A stretch of DNA of 64,000 bases from Papaver somniferum. Its lineage: Eukaryota > Streptophyta > Magnoliopsida > Ranunculales > Papaveraceae. The stretch spans positions 187,014,813-187,078,812 of the forward strand of contig NC_039359.1 of assembly GCF_003573695.1 (NCBI RefSeq), given 5' to 3'. The position numbers and the translations under genes were made by a program. Below the pieces are notes generated by a model. It searched no databases and had not been told where the DNA came from. It saw only the letters and a program-made list of their open reading frames with translations. The stretch's first letter is position 1, and the number at the start of each line of letters is the position of its first letter. Of the stretch, positions 11,570-20,760 are shown piece after piece.

Positions 11570-12252
11570 GTATTAAAATCAACTACAAAGTCATTGATTC
11601 TCGAACAAACAACAAAGTATCATTTCTTCGTTGGCCATTTGTGAATGTCCATAAAAAAATAACATAAAAGAATAGACATTCTATGATTTTTTTATTTCAA
11701 AAAAATTTGGATGAATCGTTCCAAAAATCTCCATAAAAGCATCCCCTCACATCCTAAGGGGCGGGGACCATCCCTCGTATGAGGGGACGATTTTTACATG
11801 ATCCAGTTAAACACTTTGTATAGAACACTGTTTTTATTTTGATTTGATTTCCATTCAACATAGCTTGATGCACGATTTAAATTAGCATATTTTCTAGAAC
11901 TCCAAAAATCTAAGAAACTGAAAAAGCATTTAAGAAAACAAAATGTTCATTTATAATCAATCTCTACAACAATATATTACCTATTGTCGACAGTTTTTTC
12001 TATATCGTAAAATATCCAACACCCTAGTACAATTCCATCGAAGAGGTTGAGCCCCGGCCGTAGGCCGGGATGATACTTAGTAAAATATATAAGATTTTTC
12101 TCTTTTTTTAGAATTCTATTATTGGGGTTGTTATTTTTGGCATTTGGGGATTTTATATGCTATCTAACTTCCGTAGGGGATAAGGCGGGCCTAATTCTTA
12201 TGAAAAGTCAAATATACCCTTAACCACTATTATACCTAAAATCAAAACTAAA
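11570..12252. other. AT-rich intergenic DNA
   Basis: No coding signal on either strand. The only notable structure is a GC-rich perfect hairpin (CCCGGCCGTAGGCCGGG) at about 12055-12071, standing out from the AT-rich surroundings. It resembles the hairpin near a Helitron end, but no CTRR terminus follows. Confidence 0.5.
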
Positions 12253-12254
12253 TA

Positions 12255-12679
12255 CAGGGTGTTAGTCCACGAGTGAATTGGGGGGAGTTTAAAGTATTTT
12301 GAATCTTGGGGATTTTAAGGGAGTGTAAGAGAGTATAGGGAGTTTGAGAGAGTTTGGTGTTTTGAGTGTACGGAGTTTGAGAGACTCTCCCAAAATCTCT
12401 ACTCTTTTGAGAGATTTGTAGTGAAGAAAAAATACACTGTAAACACCCTAGAACTCCCCAAAACAAACCAACTCCCTAACATTTTAGTTTTTACCACTAA
12501 CAGGGAGTTCACGAGTTTCTTTCAAACTCCCCCACGACTAACAGGCTTTCTAGGAAGTTTGGGAGACTCTTCTAAACTCTCACACGACTAGCGGGGATTT
12601 TAAGAGACTCTTTCAAACTCCCCCACGACTAACAGGTAAAAGCTCAACTCCCCCAACTCCGACGGGGACTAACACCCTG
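12255..12679. mobile_element. 425 bp MITE with TA target duplication and internal subrepeats
   Basis: The element starts CAGGGTGTTAGTCC and ends GGACTAACACCCTG, a perfect 14 bp terminal inverted repeat. TA flanks both ends (12253-12254 and 12680-12681), as in Tc1/mariner-type insertions. There is no coding capacity. The right half contains repeats of about 47 bp sharing CACGACTAACAGG and ACTCCCCCACGA words. These also resemble the terminal repeat, so the ends and interior are built from one motif. Confidence 0.75.
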
Positions 12680-12681
12680 TA

Positions 12682-13044
12682 AATTTCAGGACCATAATTA
12701 ATTCACCTAACCCTTTTTCTCCTTCTTCTCAAAATCAAACAAAACCTTGATTTTTTATTTTTTATCAAATCTCCATCGATTTTCAAAAATGTTTATTAAG
12801 ATTTATTCTCAATACGACGAGATCAGGACGATTTGATTATCATAGACTTGTTATGATTCTATTGTTTAAGAAGGTGTTGAAACACAAATTGAAGATTGAA
12901 GATTAGGTGAATGAATCTGTCCAAACACCATTAAATCCTCCATAATGCTGAGAATCCAAAAACTCACCATTTATTTTGCCTTTAAATTGGTTTAACAGGT
13001 AAGATTGAAGAATTTAGGGTTTACGAAAACTGGTTCTGGGAAAA
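12682..13044. other. intergenic sequence left of the MYB/SANT-like cluster
   Basis: AT-rich with no coding frame or terminal repeat that I can support. It leads directly into the first hairpin array. Confidence 0.4.
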
Positions 13045-13395
13045 TTACGGCTAGGAGTTCTTTTAGACCTAGCCGTAAATGTGTATCAACGGTTAGGACT
13101 CAAAGAACTCCCATCCGTGAAGTTGCTATCATGGATGGGACTTTTCTAGCCGTTAATTGTTCTGTATCTGTATAAAACAAGGAAATTTTTTCAAAATCGG
13201 TTGGGAATTCCTAACCGTAACCCAAGGTTACCAGCCGTTCTATTAGTTTCCCAGCCGTGAAGTTTTGTGTCGGTCGGGTTGAATAGTTTTCCAAGCCGTT
13301 ATAATTTATGTCGGTTGGGTTGGAAAGTTTTCCCCGCCGTTATGGTTTATGTCGGTTGGGTTGGAAAGTTTTCTCAGCCGTCGGTTGACAAACGG
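13045..13395. repeat. GCCGTAA hairpin array 1
   Basis: Roughly eight imperfect units of 40-45 bp. Each has a TTACGGCT-like or GTCGGTTGGG-like left arm, about 14 unpaired bases, and a CCNGCCGTTA-like right arm. The clearest is the 33 nt hairpin at 13046-13078. The last three units are near-direct repeats containing GTCGGTTGGGTTGGAAAG. The array lies beyond the 3' end of the first small MYB/SANT-like gene. Confidence 0.75.
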
Positions 13396-13579
13396 ATGTG
13401 TTGTGTATTGCTTCATACCGGTAATTTTCTGAATGAATGATTCTCTACTCTTATATAATTGTGTCATTTTTGGGAACCAGGGAAGGGAAAGACCATAAAT
13501 TTTTCAGTGAAACGAAAAGGAATACATATTTCATAGCATAAACTTTAGAAAAAATATCATTACCTTGCAAACATGGGTC

Positions 13580-14048
13580 TTAATAATAGTGGAAGAAGTC
13601 AGCGTAGATACTTTCTTCCAAGACATGATAGCAACCATGAAGTTCGAACTTCTTGCCATGGACGTCCTCATAATCAGCTTCGGCTATCTCCCACTGAAAA
13701 ACAAAACAATTTTAAGTCGGTTTTACATAAAACAATTTTTGATGGGACAATTATTGACAAACTTACTCTTTGTGCACGTGGCATATTGGGATTGTTTATC
13801 TTTACGACCTCCATTTTCTCTTTGAAGGCTTCCAATTTTGGAAAGATATGCTCGAATCTTTTCTTAATGATTTTCATTGATCTTCCATTACGATTTCCGT
13901 CTAACGCCACAAAAATAATTCGCACACGGTTCCAAAAAGCCTCTGAGGTTTCATCTATGAAAATGAGTGCATCTTCGAAATGCTTTGATACCGTCAGCCA
14001 CGCTCTGAAGATTGCAACATTTTCTTCAGCGATGTAGCGAATAACCAT
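13580..14048 (-). CDS. small MYB/SANT-like protein, copy 1 (two exons)
   Basis: Exon 1 is 14048-13767 (94 codons), the intron 13766-13694 (GT...AG, 73 bp, phase 0) and exon 2 13693-13580, giving 131 residues. Exon 1 has the three bulky helix residues of a trihelix/MYB-SANT-like fold: FRAWLTV, FWNRV and KKRFEHIF. GNRNGRS lies before the third helix. Exon 2 (YEDVHGKKFELHGCYHVL) resembles the start of the NAM-associated C-terminal region found with such domains in plants. The reading frame has no stop. TATAAAA lies 86 bp upstream on its strand. It forms a head-to-head pair with copy 2. A nuclear DNA-binding role is inferred from the fold only. ORF1 of a Harbinger-type transposon is an alternative origin. 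Confidence 0.7.
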
Positions 14049-14133
14049 GTTTCGTTCTTTTTTTGCAGCAATTGTGAGAGAGAGATAGAAAGGGAGTGTG
14101 TTTTGTGTGAAAATTTTAATTGGAGAAGGGTGA

Positions 14134-14140
14134 TTTTATA
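14134..14140 (-). promoter_or_regulatory. TATA box of MYB/SANT-like copy 1
   Basis: TATAAAA on the minus strand, 86 bp before the ATG at 14048. It sits in a block that is repeated inverted before copy 2. Confidence 0.55.
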
Positions 14141-14225
14141 GCAAAAAAATGACCCAACGACTAGTTTTTGAAAAACTAGCCGATCCTCAAAAAAACTCAA
14201 CGCATTAACTCAATGCAGTTGGAGC

Positions 14226-14547
14226 ATTACGGCTAGGAAACATAAAATCTTCTGGCCGGTATACGTGTTACGGCTTGGTATTTCCATGTTTCCTGGGCGT
14301 AAATATGAACCTTCCCAGCAGTTTCCCAGCCGTTTTCAATGCGTCCCAGCCGCAAATTCATATGTGATACTTCTGATCATCGGCCAGAAAACATTGAAAA
14401 ACCAGGCCGTAACACATTTACAGCTAGGACGCACTGAAAATGACTGGAAACTTTTGAGAAGGTTCAGATTTACGGCCTGAAAACATGGAACTACCAAGTC
14501 GTAACAACCATATACGGCCGTGACATACTGAAATACCAAGCCGTAAC
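14226..14547. repeat. GCCGTAA hairpin array 2, between divergent genes
   Basis: About seven units of around 44 bp, each a TACGGCYNGG arm, a spacer of about 14 nt and a CCNRGCCGTAA arm, separated by about 10 nt. The array occupies the middle of the shared upstream region of copies 1 and 2. Arms vary between units but the two arms of a unit tend to co-vary. Confidence 0.8.
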
Positions 14548-14618
14548 CGCCTAATGGGTTGAGTTTTTTGAGGAACATATAGTTTTTGAAAAAAACTAAT
14601 TATTGGGCCATTTTTTTC

Positions 14619-14625
14619 TATAAAA
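14619..14625 (+). promoter_or_regulatory. TATA box of MYB/SANT-like copy 2
   Basis: TATAAAA, followed by TGACCC, lies about 88 bp before the ATG at 14707. The mirror copy is at 14134-14140. Confidence 0.55.
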
Positions 14626-14706
14626 TGACCCTTATCCAACTAAGAATTTATGCAAAAACATACTTCCTCTCTCTCACACACAATTGTTGCAAAAAAAGGA
14701 AGAAAC

Positions 14707-15171
14707 ATGGTTACTCCGTACACCACCGAAGAATATATGACAATCGTTAGAGCGACGCTCACGGTGAGAAAGCATGACGAAAATCAAGGCATTGACGTGG
14801 GAGAAAGTGACGATTCCCAATGGAACCGTATATTTATGGTCTTTGTGGTCGTAGATGGTAATCAAAATGGAAGATCGATGAACCAAATAAAGTATAGGTT
14901 CAAGGAGATTTACCTAGAAATGGAAGTTTTTAGGGTGCAATTGGCACGGGTGAAGGCGATGAGTCCCGAAATGTCCTTTTTCAATAAAGTGAGTATGTGC
15001 AAATGTTTTCTAATCAAGTAAGTTTTGAATAAAATACTAACTTTACTTTGATTTATTTTTTAGGTCGACTGGGCTCTTGCCGGTTACCAAGCTATTTGTC
15101 GCAAAGAATTTGAGCATGAGAAATACTATTGGATCACGAGAGAGTTTATTGAGATTTACAACCAACCTTGA
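14707..15171 (+). CDS. small MYB/SANT-like protein, copy 2 (two exons)
   Basis: Exon 1 is 14707-14988 (94 codons, ATG start MVTPYTTEEYMTIVRA), the intron 14989-15063 (75 bp, GTGAGT...TTTTAG, phase 0) and exon 2 15064-15171, giving 129 residues ending YNQP. Exon 1 length and intron phase equal those of copies 1 and 3. Core residues: QWNRIFMVFVVVDG, GNQNGRSMNQIKYRF. The first helix tryptophan is Thr here (VRATLTV instead of RAWLTV), a possible loss of a DNA-contacting core residue. Exon 2 has YQAICRKEFEHEKYYWI, like a NAM-associated C-terminal segment. No stops or frameshifts. I know no characterised gene with this architecture, so the molecular role is unknown. Confidence 0.7.
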
Positions 15172-15321
15172 ATATTTAAGCTCCATGTTTTATTTTTTGC
15201 ATTTGGGTATAACTACTGAATGCAACGTGGCCTATCCAAATTATGTAATGGTAACATTACTGATGATGAATGGAAAGTGAAAAATTTGATCGAATACGAA
15301 AACAAGATTTACAAGACCAAC

Positions 15322-15507
15322 CATAGACGGCTGGATTTACCAGCCGTAATTATGGGAATCACAGTTAACTATCCTGCCATAACTTGTTAAATCCCAACTG
15401 AAAAACCAGCTTCCAAACCGATATCGGAATTACGGTTGGGAAACTATAGGAACCCAGCCGATATTAAGTTTACGGTTCGGTCGTGGTCCTCTATTCAAAC
15501 CGTAAAT
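15322..15507. repeat. GCCGTAA hairpin array 3
   Basis: Downstream of copy 2. A tight hairpin GACGGCTGG-ATTTA-CCAGCCGTAA is followed by more degenerate units (GTTAACTATCC type) and by a TTACGGTTCGG ... AAACCGTAAA unit. It is less regular than arrays 2 and 4. Confidence 0.65.
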
Positions 15508-15718
15508 TTGAATTTTCAGTTTCTATGGTCAAAACGTTTAGGATCTTTTTGCATTAAAACCTGGCCGAAAATACTTGAAAAATACGAAACTATTTCTTTT
15601 GAGAAATGGAACAAACATAAAACAAAATAGACCAAGATAATTTTCCATTCATTGAATCGGAAAAGCATGCACATTTCATTATATTGATAAGATAGATCAT
15701 AGCAATTAAAATAAACCC

Positions 15719-16186
15719 TTATTCGTATGGGTCAAAATCATAGGTAGTATTTTCTAAGATGCGATAGCTATCATTTTGTTGAAACTCTTTACCATGAACT
15801 GCCTCATATTGGCGGTGAGCCCTCGACCACTATAGAAAAAAATACGATATGTTAGATAATGTTATATAGTGTTACTCAAAACGATTTCTAATGAAAGAAC
15901 TTACTCTTATTGCACTTGGCATTATGGGATTGGCTTCCTTTTGGTCTTTCATTTCCTTTTTGAAATCTTCGCATTCTTCAAAGACTTTCTCAAATCTCTC
16001 CTTAACGCTTGCCAAAATTCTTCCATCACGAGTTCCATTTAGAGCAACAAAAACTATGAAAACACGGTTCCAAAAAGACAAGGATGTTTGATCTACGTCA
16101 ATGTCTAGATCTTCATCATGTTGTCTGACCGTTACCCATGCTCTAACAATCGCAGAACCTTCTTCATTGGTGTAGAGAGTCACCAT
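15719..16186 (-). CDS. small MYB/SANT-like protein, copy 3 (two exons)
   Basis: Exon 1 is 16186-15905 (94 codons), the intron 15904-15830 (75 bp, GTAAGT...TATAG, phase 0) and exon 2 15829-15719, giving 130 residues. It keeps the complete core: VRAWVTV, SFWNRVFIVFVAL, RDGRILASVKERFEKVF. Exon 2 has YEAVHGKEFQQNDSYRIL. It is the most consensus-like copy. The upstream region has a weaker TATA-like TATGAAAA at the place of the TATA box in copies 1 and 2, and then array 4. The open frame with conserved splice sites argues for recent function or recent duplication. Expression is not shown by the sequence. Confidence 0.7.
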
Positions 16187-16387
16187 AGTGTTTTTTTTTA
16201 TGAGAAATAGATGAGAATGAATATGAGAGCTTATAACTAGGATTCGGGTGAGAAAGAGATGATAAAGTGGTCTCTTTTCATAGGGGTTAATGACATACCG
16301 GTTAATTCTTTTTGAAAACTAGCCGTTGAGAGTGTTCAGGCATTTAATGCATTGGTTGAGAGTGTTCATGCCTAACAACGTCTAGGT

Positions 16388-16620
16388 ATCCCAGCCGTGG
16401 ATACCATTTACGGCTGGATTTGTAGCCGTGATTGATACACAGGTGTCTCTGGATAAGTATTCGGCCAGTGGTTCATACTAACCCAGCCTTAAATCCGTAT
16501 TACGGCCAGAGGTTCTTACTGACCCAGCCGTCAATTTGTATTACGTCGAGAACTTCTTAATTAACGAACCGTAAAGCTCTATAACGGCTGGAACGGCAAC
16601 ATTTTTCCAGCCGTAATACG
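16388..16620. repeat. GCCGTAA hairpin array 4
   Basis: Five units of about 40-45 bp upstream of copy 3, for example a TTACGGCCAGAGG arm with a GACCCAGCCGTCAA arm, ending in ATAACGGCTGG ... CCAGCCGTAAT at 16581-16615. Same design as arrays 1-3. Confidence 0.75.
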
Positions 16621-17765
16621 TAAAAAACTCAGATTTTTTCCCGTTCCTAAAGGATTTAAATCAATCAAAATTTCTAATGGGGGTTGATTACAAGGTTTTT
16701 TAGACTAGTTTCAGGATAGGTTTCATCAGTTTTTCTTCAAAGTTTTCAAAAAAGATCATCAAAATCATCCTTCTTTTTCTTTTAAATCAAATATAAAAGA
16801 CAAAAAAAAGTTTTGATTCTCAAGAAATTAATCAGTAAATTAGTATAATCAATTTGGTAATCGTAATTAGTTTACTTAATCACCGTAATTATCACTAATC
16901 AAATCGAGGGTATAATGAGTATTATGTAAAATGGAGGATAAAATTTCATGACCCACTAAGCCCCAAAAACCAATCCGCTGCAGCCCCAGTAATAGGATTC
17001 TTTTTTTTTAACGAACTTCGCAGAACTCTTGTTCTTTTGGATCAAGTAGTTGTTCTTGGTTTTCAGTTTCACTTGTAAAACACGATTGTTTGAATATCTG
17101 GGACACGTGTATGGGTTTTTGTCGGTGTCTAATGCATCACTGTAGTAGACTTTGTGTCTTCGTCTTTTAAGCTTTACTTTTAAAGTCACTGTTTTAGTTC
17201 CAAGTCTAACTATTAAATATGTCAACACTCGACAACAACGTAGCCGCGTGAGATAGCTTATTCAAAAGAGAGTGAATCTGCGAACGACCAACGCGTGTGT
17301 TTACGTATTAAACCGCGTTCATATAAACATATTGTGTCTTTGATTTTCTGAATGATGGTAGATTGATACTCTTCTTTATGCACGTATCGTTGTCTTCTGA
17401 TATTTCACCCAACGACCCAAAAAAAAAAGTACACTTTGAAGTACAACCTACACTATATATAACAAGAGTGATGATAGGGTGGGGCATGAGTGAGTCATAC
17501 CACCCTCTCACACGGTGCTGCACTTCACGTTGTATCTAACATTTTCGATATAACAAACCTCCTAGTTCAGGGTCCATACACTTTAGAGCAATTTCCATGG
17601 CAATCAACAAAAACTTTTTTTTGTTGAGCCACATGGACGAACAAATACGTTTATCCACTATAGGAAACTAAGGTAGAATAGACAAATCTGATATTTAGGA
17701 TTCCACTAATGATTTTATTAATATAAATTACTAAGAGTTAGGTCCCATTAGTGATATTATTAATA
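16621..17765. other. intergenic DNA
   Basis: AT-rich, with no gene or clear repeat boundary that I can support. Short frames at 16956-17228 and 17308-17523 lack family features. Confidence 0.4.
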
Positions 17766-17869
17766 TTCTCTCCGTTTCTGGAAAAGTGTTACTTTCACTT
17801 TTCCAATTTGACCTATTTTTAGGCTAAAATGAAAAAGTGAAAGCAACATTTTTCCAGAAACGAAGATAG
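17766..17869. mobile_element. Stowaway-like MITE
   Basis: A 104 bp near-palindrome. The left end CTCTCCGTTTCTGGAAAA and the right end TTTTTCCAGAAACGAAGATA are inverted copies, flanked by TA. The CTCCGTTTCTGGAAAAGTG word is the usual end of plant Stowaway MITEs. Confidence 0.75.
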
Positions 17870-18435
17870 TATAAACTAATAAGGATTGAGTCCCACTGAT
17901 TATTTAACTAATAAAACAAATAATAAAAAATAAAATATAAATATAATAACTGAGTTTTGGAGAGAAAACCAAGAGGCGGTCGAACATTACACGCCAATGT
18001 TTTTTCTTCCAACGATTGGTTGTACATCAAGTGCGTGTTTGTTCTAATGCCTCACTCAACAAACCCTCAGATTTGTTGGTTTGACCATCCGTTTTTCATG
18101 TTTGTTGAGTCCAGGGTGGGAGCAAAATGTACAAACTTCAAGTTTGGTCATTCATAGGAACTGCTCTTATCCGAGGCATGTTACTAAAAAATAGAAAGGG
18201 ACATTAAGAAGTATCTTCTAAAACGTCTTATCTGCCTATCTATTTATGTACTGGCTAGTATGCCCTCGTTCATTAGTGATGATTAATTAAGTTAATATTA
18301 GTTAAATTAATTAGTGTTTGAGATTGATTATAATGTTACAATTAGAGTAGAAATTCATTTCCTCTTCTAAGGTTTGGAGAAGCAGAAGTAGAGGAGAAAA
18401 AAAAACAATTAGGGTTTGCGATTTTGTTTGCAAAA
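17870..18435. other. intergenic DNA before the MULE
   Basis: AT-rich, with no coding signal. The terminal inverted repeat of the neighbouring MULE might lie here, but I could not match it to a right-hand copy. Confidence 0.3.
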
Positions 18436-18710
18436 ATGAAAGTTTATAGCGACAATGAAGACTCTAGTAGTGATGAAGAAGTGGGTGCATCAAATAATTT
18501 TGATTTCGATCCTACCGATTTGGATTATTTGTTGAATGAACAATACATGTCAACCAAAGCATGCTTGAGGATATTATCGTAGCACAAATAACATTATTGC
18601 CGGGAAGAAGAAAGTGATAATGCTTCCAATTGGCAGGTATCTGTTCTAACGATCTCCAAACATGTAGTTGCATCTTACAATCACCCAAAAAGGGGAAAAA
18701 TCAAAATTTT

Positions 18711-19115
18711 AACCCAGAATCGGTTTATTCGATAGCACCACATAAAACGATTCTGGGTTAAATCCCCAAATTGGAAAGAACAATTGGTCGTTGTTCATCA
18801 CCATACAAACCAATTGTAGTACACTTTTGGCACAATTGGCAGGTGAAAAAAATCGGTTTTTGTTGGTGATGTACATATGTCGATTCCTACACTTGGATAT
18901 TTTCTTAAAATACACAAAGCTTACAATCGATTTATGTATGTGTATATGTAATCCGATTGTGGAGACGAAATGTTACCGGAAAAAGAGAACACAACGTGAA
19001 CCGAGTGTTGTTTTTGGGAATTTTTCTCTGAAATCACCCGGTCCTTAATCGGTTGATATACTTATATATATAAAGCGGTTCCACACAATCGGTTTTCTCG
19101 ACTGTTACACATAAA
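18711..19115. repeat. AATCGGTTT hairpin array inside the MULE
   Basis: It opens with a 49 nt hairpin at 18711-18759 whose arms are AACCCAGAATCG and CGATTCTGGGTT. Further hairpins follow with ACAATTGG...CCAATTGT, ACAATCGATT...AATCCGATTGT and CACAATCGG...AACGATTCT arms. It lies between a splice-donor-like GGCAG/GTATCT (18636) and an acceptor-like TTGTAG (19153), so it may sit in an intron of the transposase. Confidence 0.65.
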
Positions 19116-20283
19116 ACGATTCTAAATCCTTAACTTGTTGATATATGTTGTAGATTGTTGACGTATTCGACGAAGATCAACCCTAACTCGTATCTCAGCT
19201 GGGTCCGGATACCTCAACCCACTATTACACTGATTTGGAATCGAAAACTGGGGAAGATGCAAAACAATGGTTAGTGGACAAGGGCATAGAGGTCAAATGC
19301 GCATTAGTTATAGGTCGTTATTCTGGTCGTGATCGTTTAGAACTTGTTTGCGAGAGAGGTGGAAAGCATGAAAGGCACAGGGCAAAGGACATACCGTACA
19401 TGAACAAGACGACTATGGAATACATGACTAAATCAAATAAGTATGGATGTCCATTTAAGATTATAGTTAATAAACCTAACAAAGTATAAAAGCTCTCTAA
19501 AGTGATGAATGGTTGTCATAATCACGATGATCCAGAATCTCTTATTGGACATTCTGTCGTTCGTGGGTTGAAACCACATCAATTGGAAACGGTAAAATCG
19601 ATGAAAGCGTGTAAACCAAGTGATATTCTTAGGAATACTAAGGACGATGATAAAAATAACTTATCCATTTTGAAGAAAATTTACACGGCAAGAGCAGCCT
19701 TATGAAGGAGGGCATGGGATGGTAGAGCGGTTATGGAACAACCTCAGTAGTTAGCCAATTAACACAGATACACAATGATGAAGCAAGTAGTGGAAAGCAA
19801 AGTGACTCGTATTTTTTTGGCGCATCCAGAGATGATAAAGTTGGCCCAATTCTTCAATCAAATTTTGTTAACAGACTGTATGTACAAGTACAACATATTG
19901 TTGTTAAGCAAACTTTCACGGTAACATTGAGATTTATGGATCGGGAGAATAACGTGAGTTTCACTTGGATGTTAGAGACCTTAAAGGATATATAATGTGG
20001 TGATAAAACTCTAAGGATCACAGTAACGGATAAAGACCAATCTCTAATGAATGCCATACAGGTGGTTTTCCCGGACGCTAACCATTTTCTTTGCACATGG
20101 CACATACAATGCAATATTAAAGGAAATTGTAGGGGTCATATTCAAAATCCAAAGCTACAGAAAGGAACTACTCGTGAGAAGGCCGAAGATGAGCATCTTC
20201 AAAAACTAACTGTGGAACAACGAGGGGAGGAAGAGAAGAAAACCAAAAAAGAGTGTGAAGAGAGTGGGTTAAAGTCAAAGTAG

Positions 20284-20760
20284 TCTAAATCGTTCCTCGG
20301 TCCTACTCGGTTGGGGAGCTTGTAGCGAGTAGAAATAAGTTCGGACTTGGAAATCGCCAAAACTCGGTCTAGTGCTCGGAACCTATTTGTTGGAGACTTA
20401 TATTGCTGCTCATAAGTCATGATTTGTAACTAAGTAAAATTACAATCTTAACACAATCATGTAAATAAGTGTGTAATATTGTCATATTGAACGTATTTAT
20501 CACGTATCTAGAGGTTTTCCCATTTGACATGAGGGGTTACAAAAAGTTTCTTTTCTGATTTTAGTGCATGCAAGCCCAACTCGGAAAAATCTTAACTCGT
20601 TTTTCTCAAAAATCGGTAAAATCAGGCGTCTTAATCGCAAAAAATCGGTAATGGCTTGGAATCGGAAATTGCCTCGTTCATATAGCCTGTAGCGATTACT
20701 CGGCGAATAATCGGCCTTGGAGAACGATTTTGAAAGTAGAAGGCTTTTCAACATGATTAG
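20284..20760. mobile_element. non-coding insert interrupting the MULE core
   Basis: About 0.48 kb between the transposase catalytic block and the downstream helix block has no transposase similarity. It carries repeated CTCGG/AATCGG words at both ends (CCTACTCGGTTGGGG left, ATTACTCGGCGAATAATCGG right), which suggests a small inserted element. Exact boundaries and target duplication are not resolved. Confidence 0.4.

Noticed and set aside
12055..12080. Helitron 3' end
   Set aside because: A hairpin is present but it is followed by CTTAG rather than CTRR, and no TC-type 5' end was found.
13045..16620. CRISPR-like reading of the regularly spaced GCCGTAA units
   Set aside because: Units are imperfect hairpins with variable arms in plant DNA, with no identical repeats or unique spacers and no cas genes.
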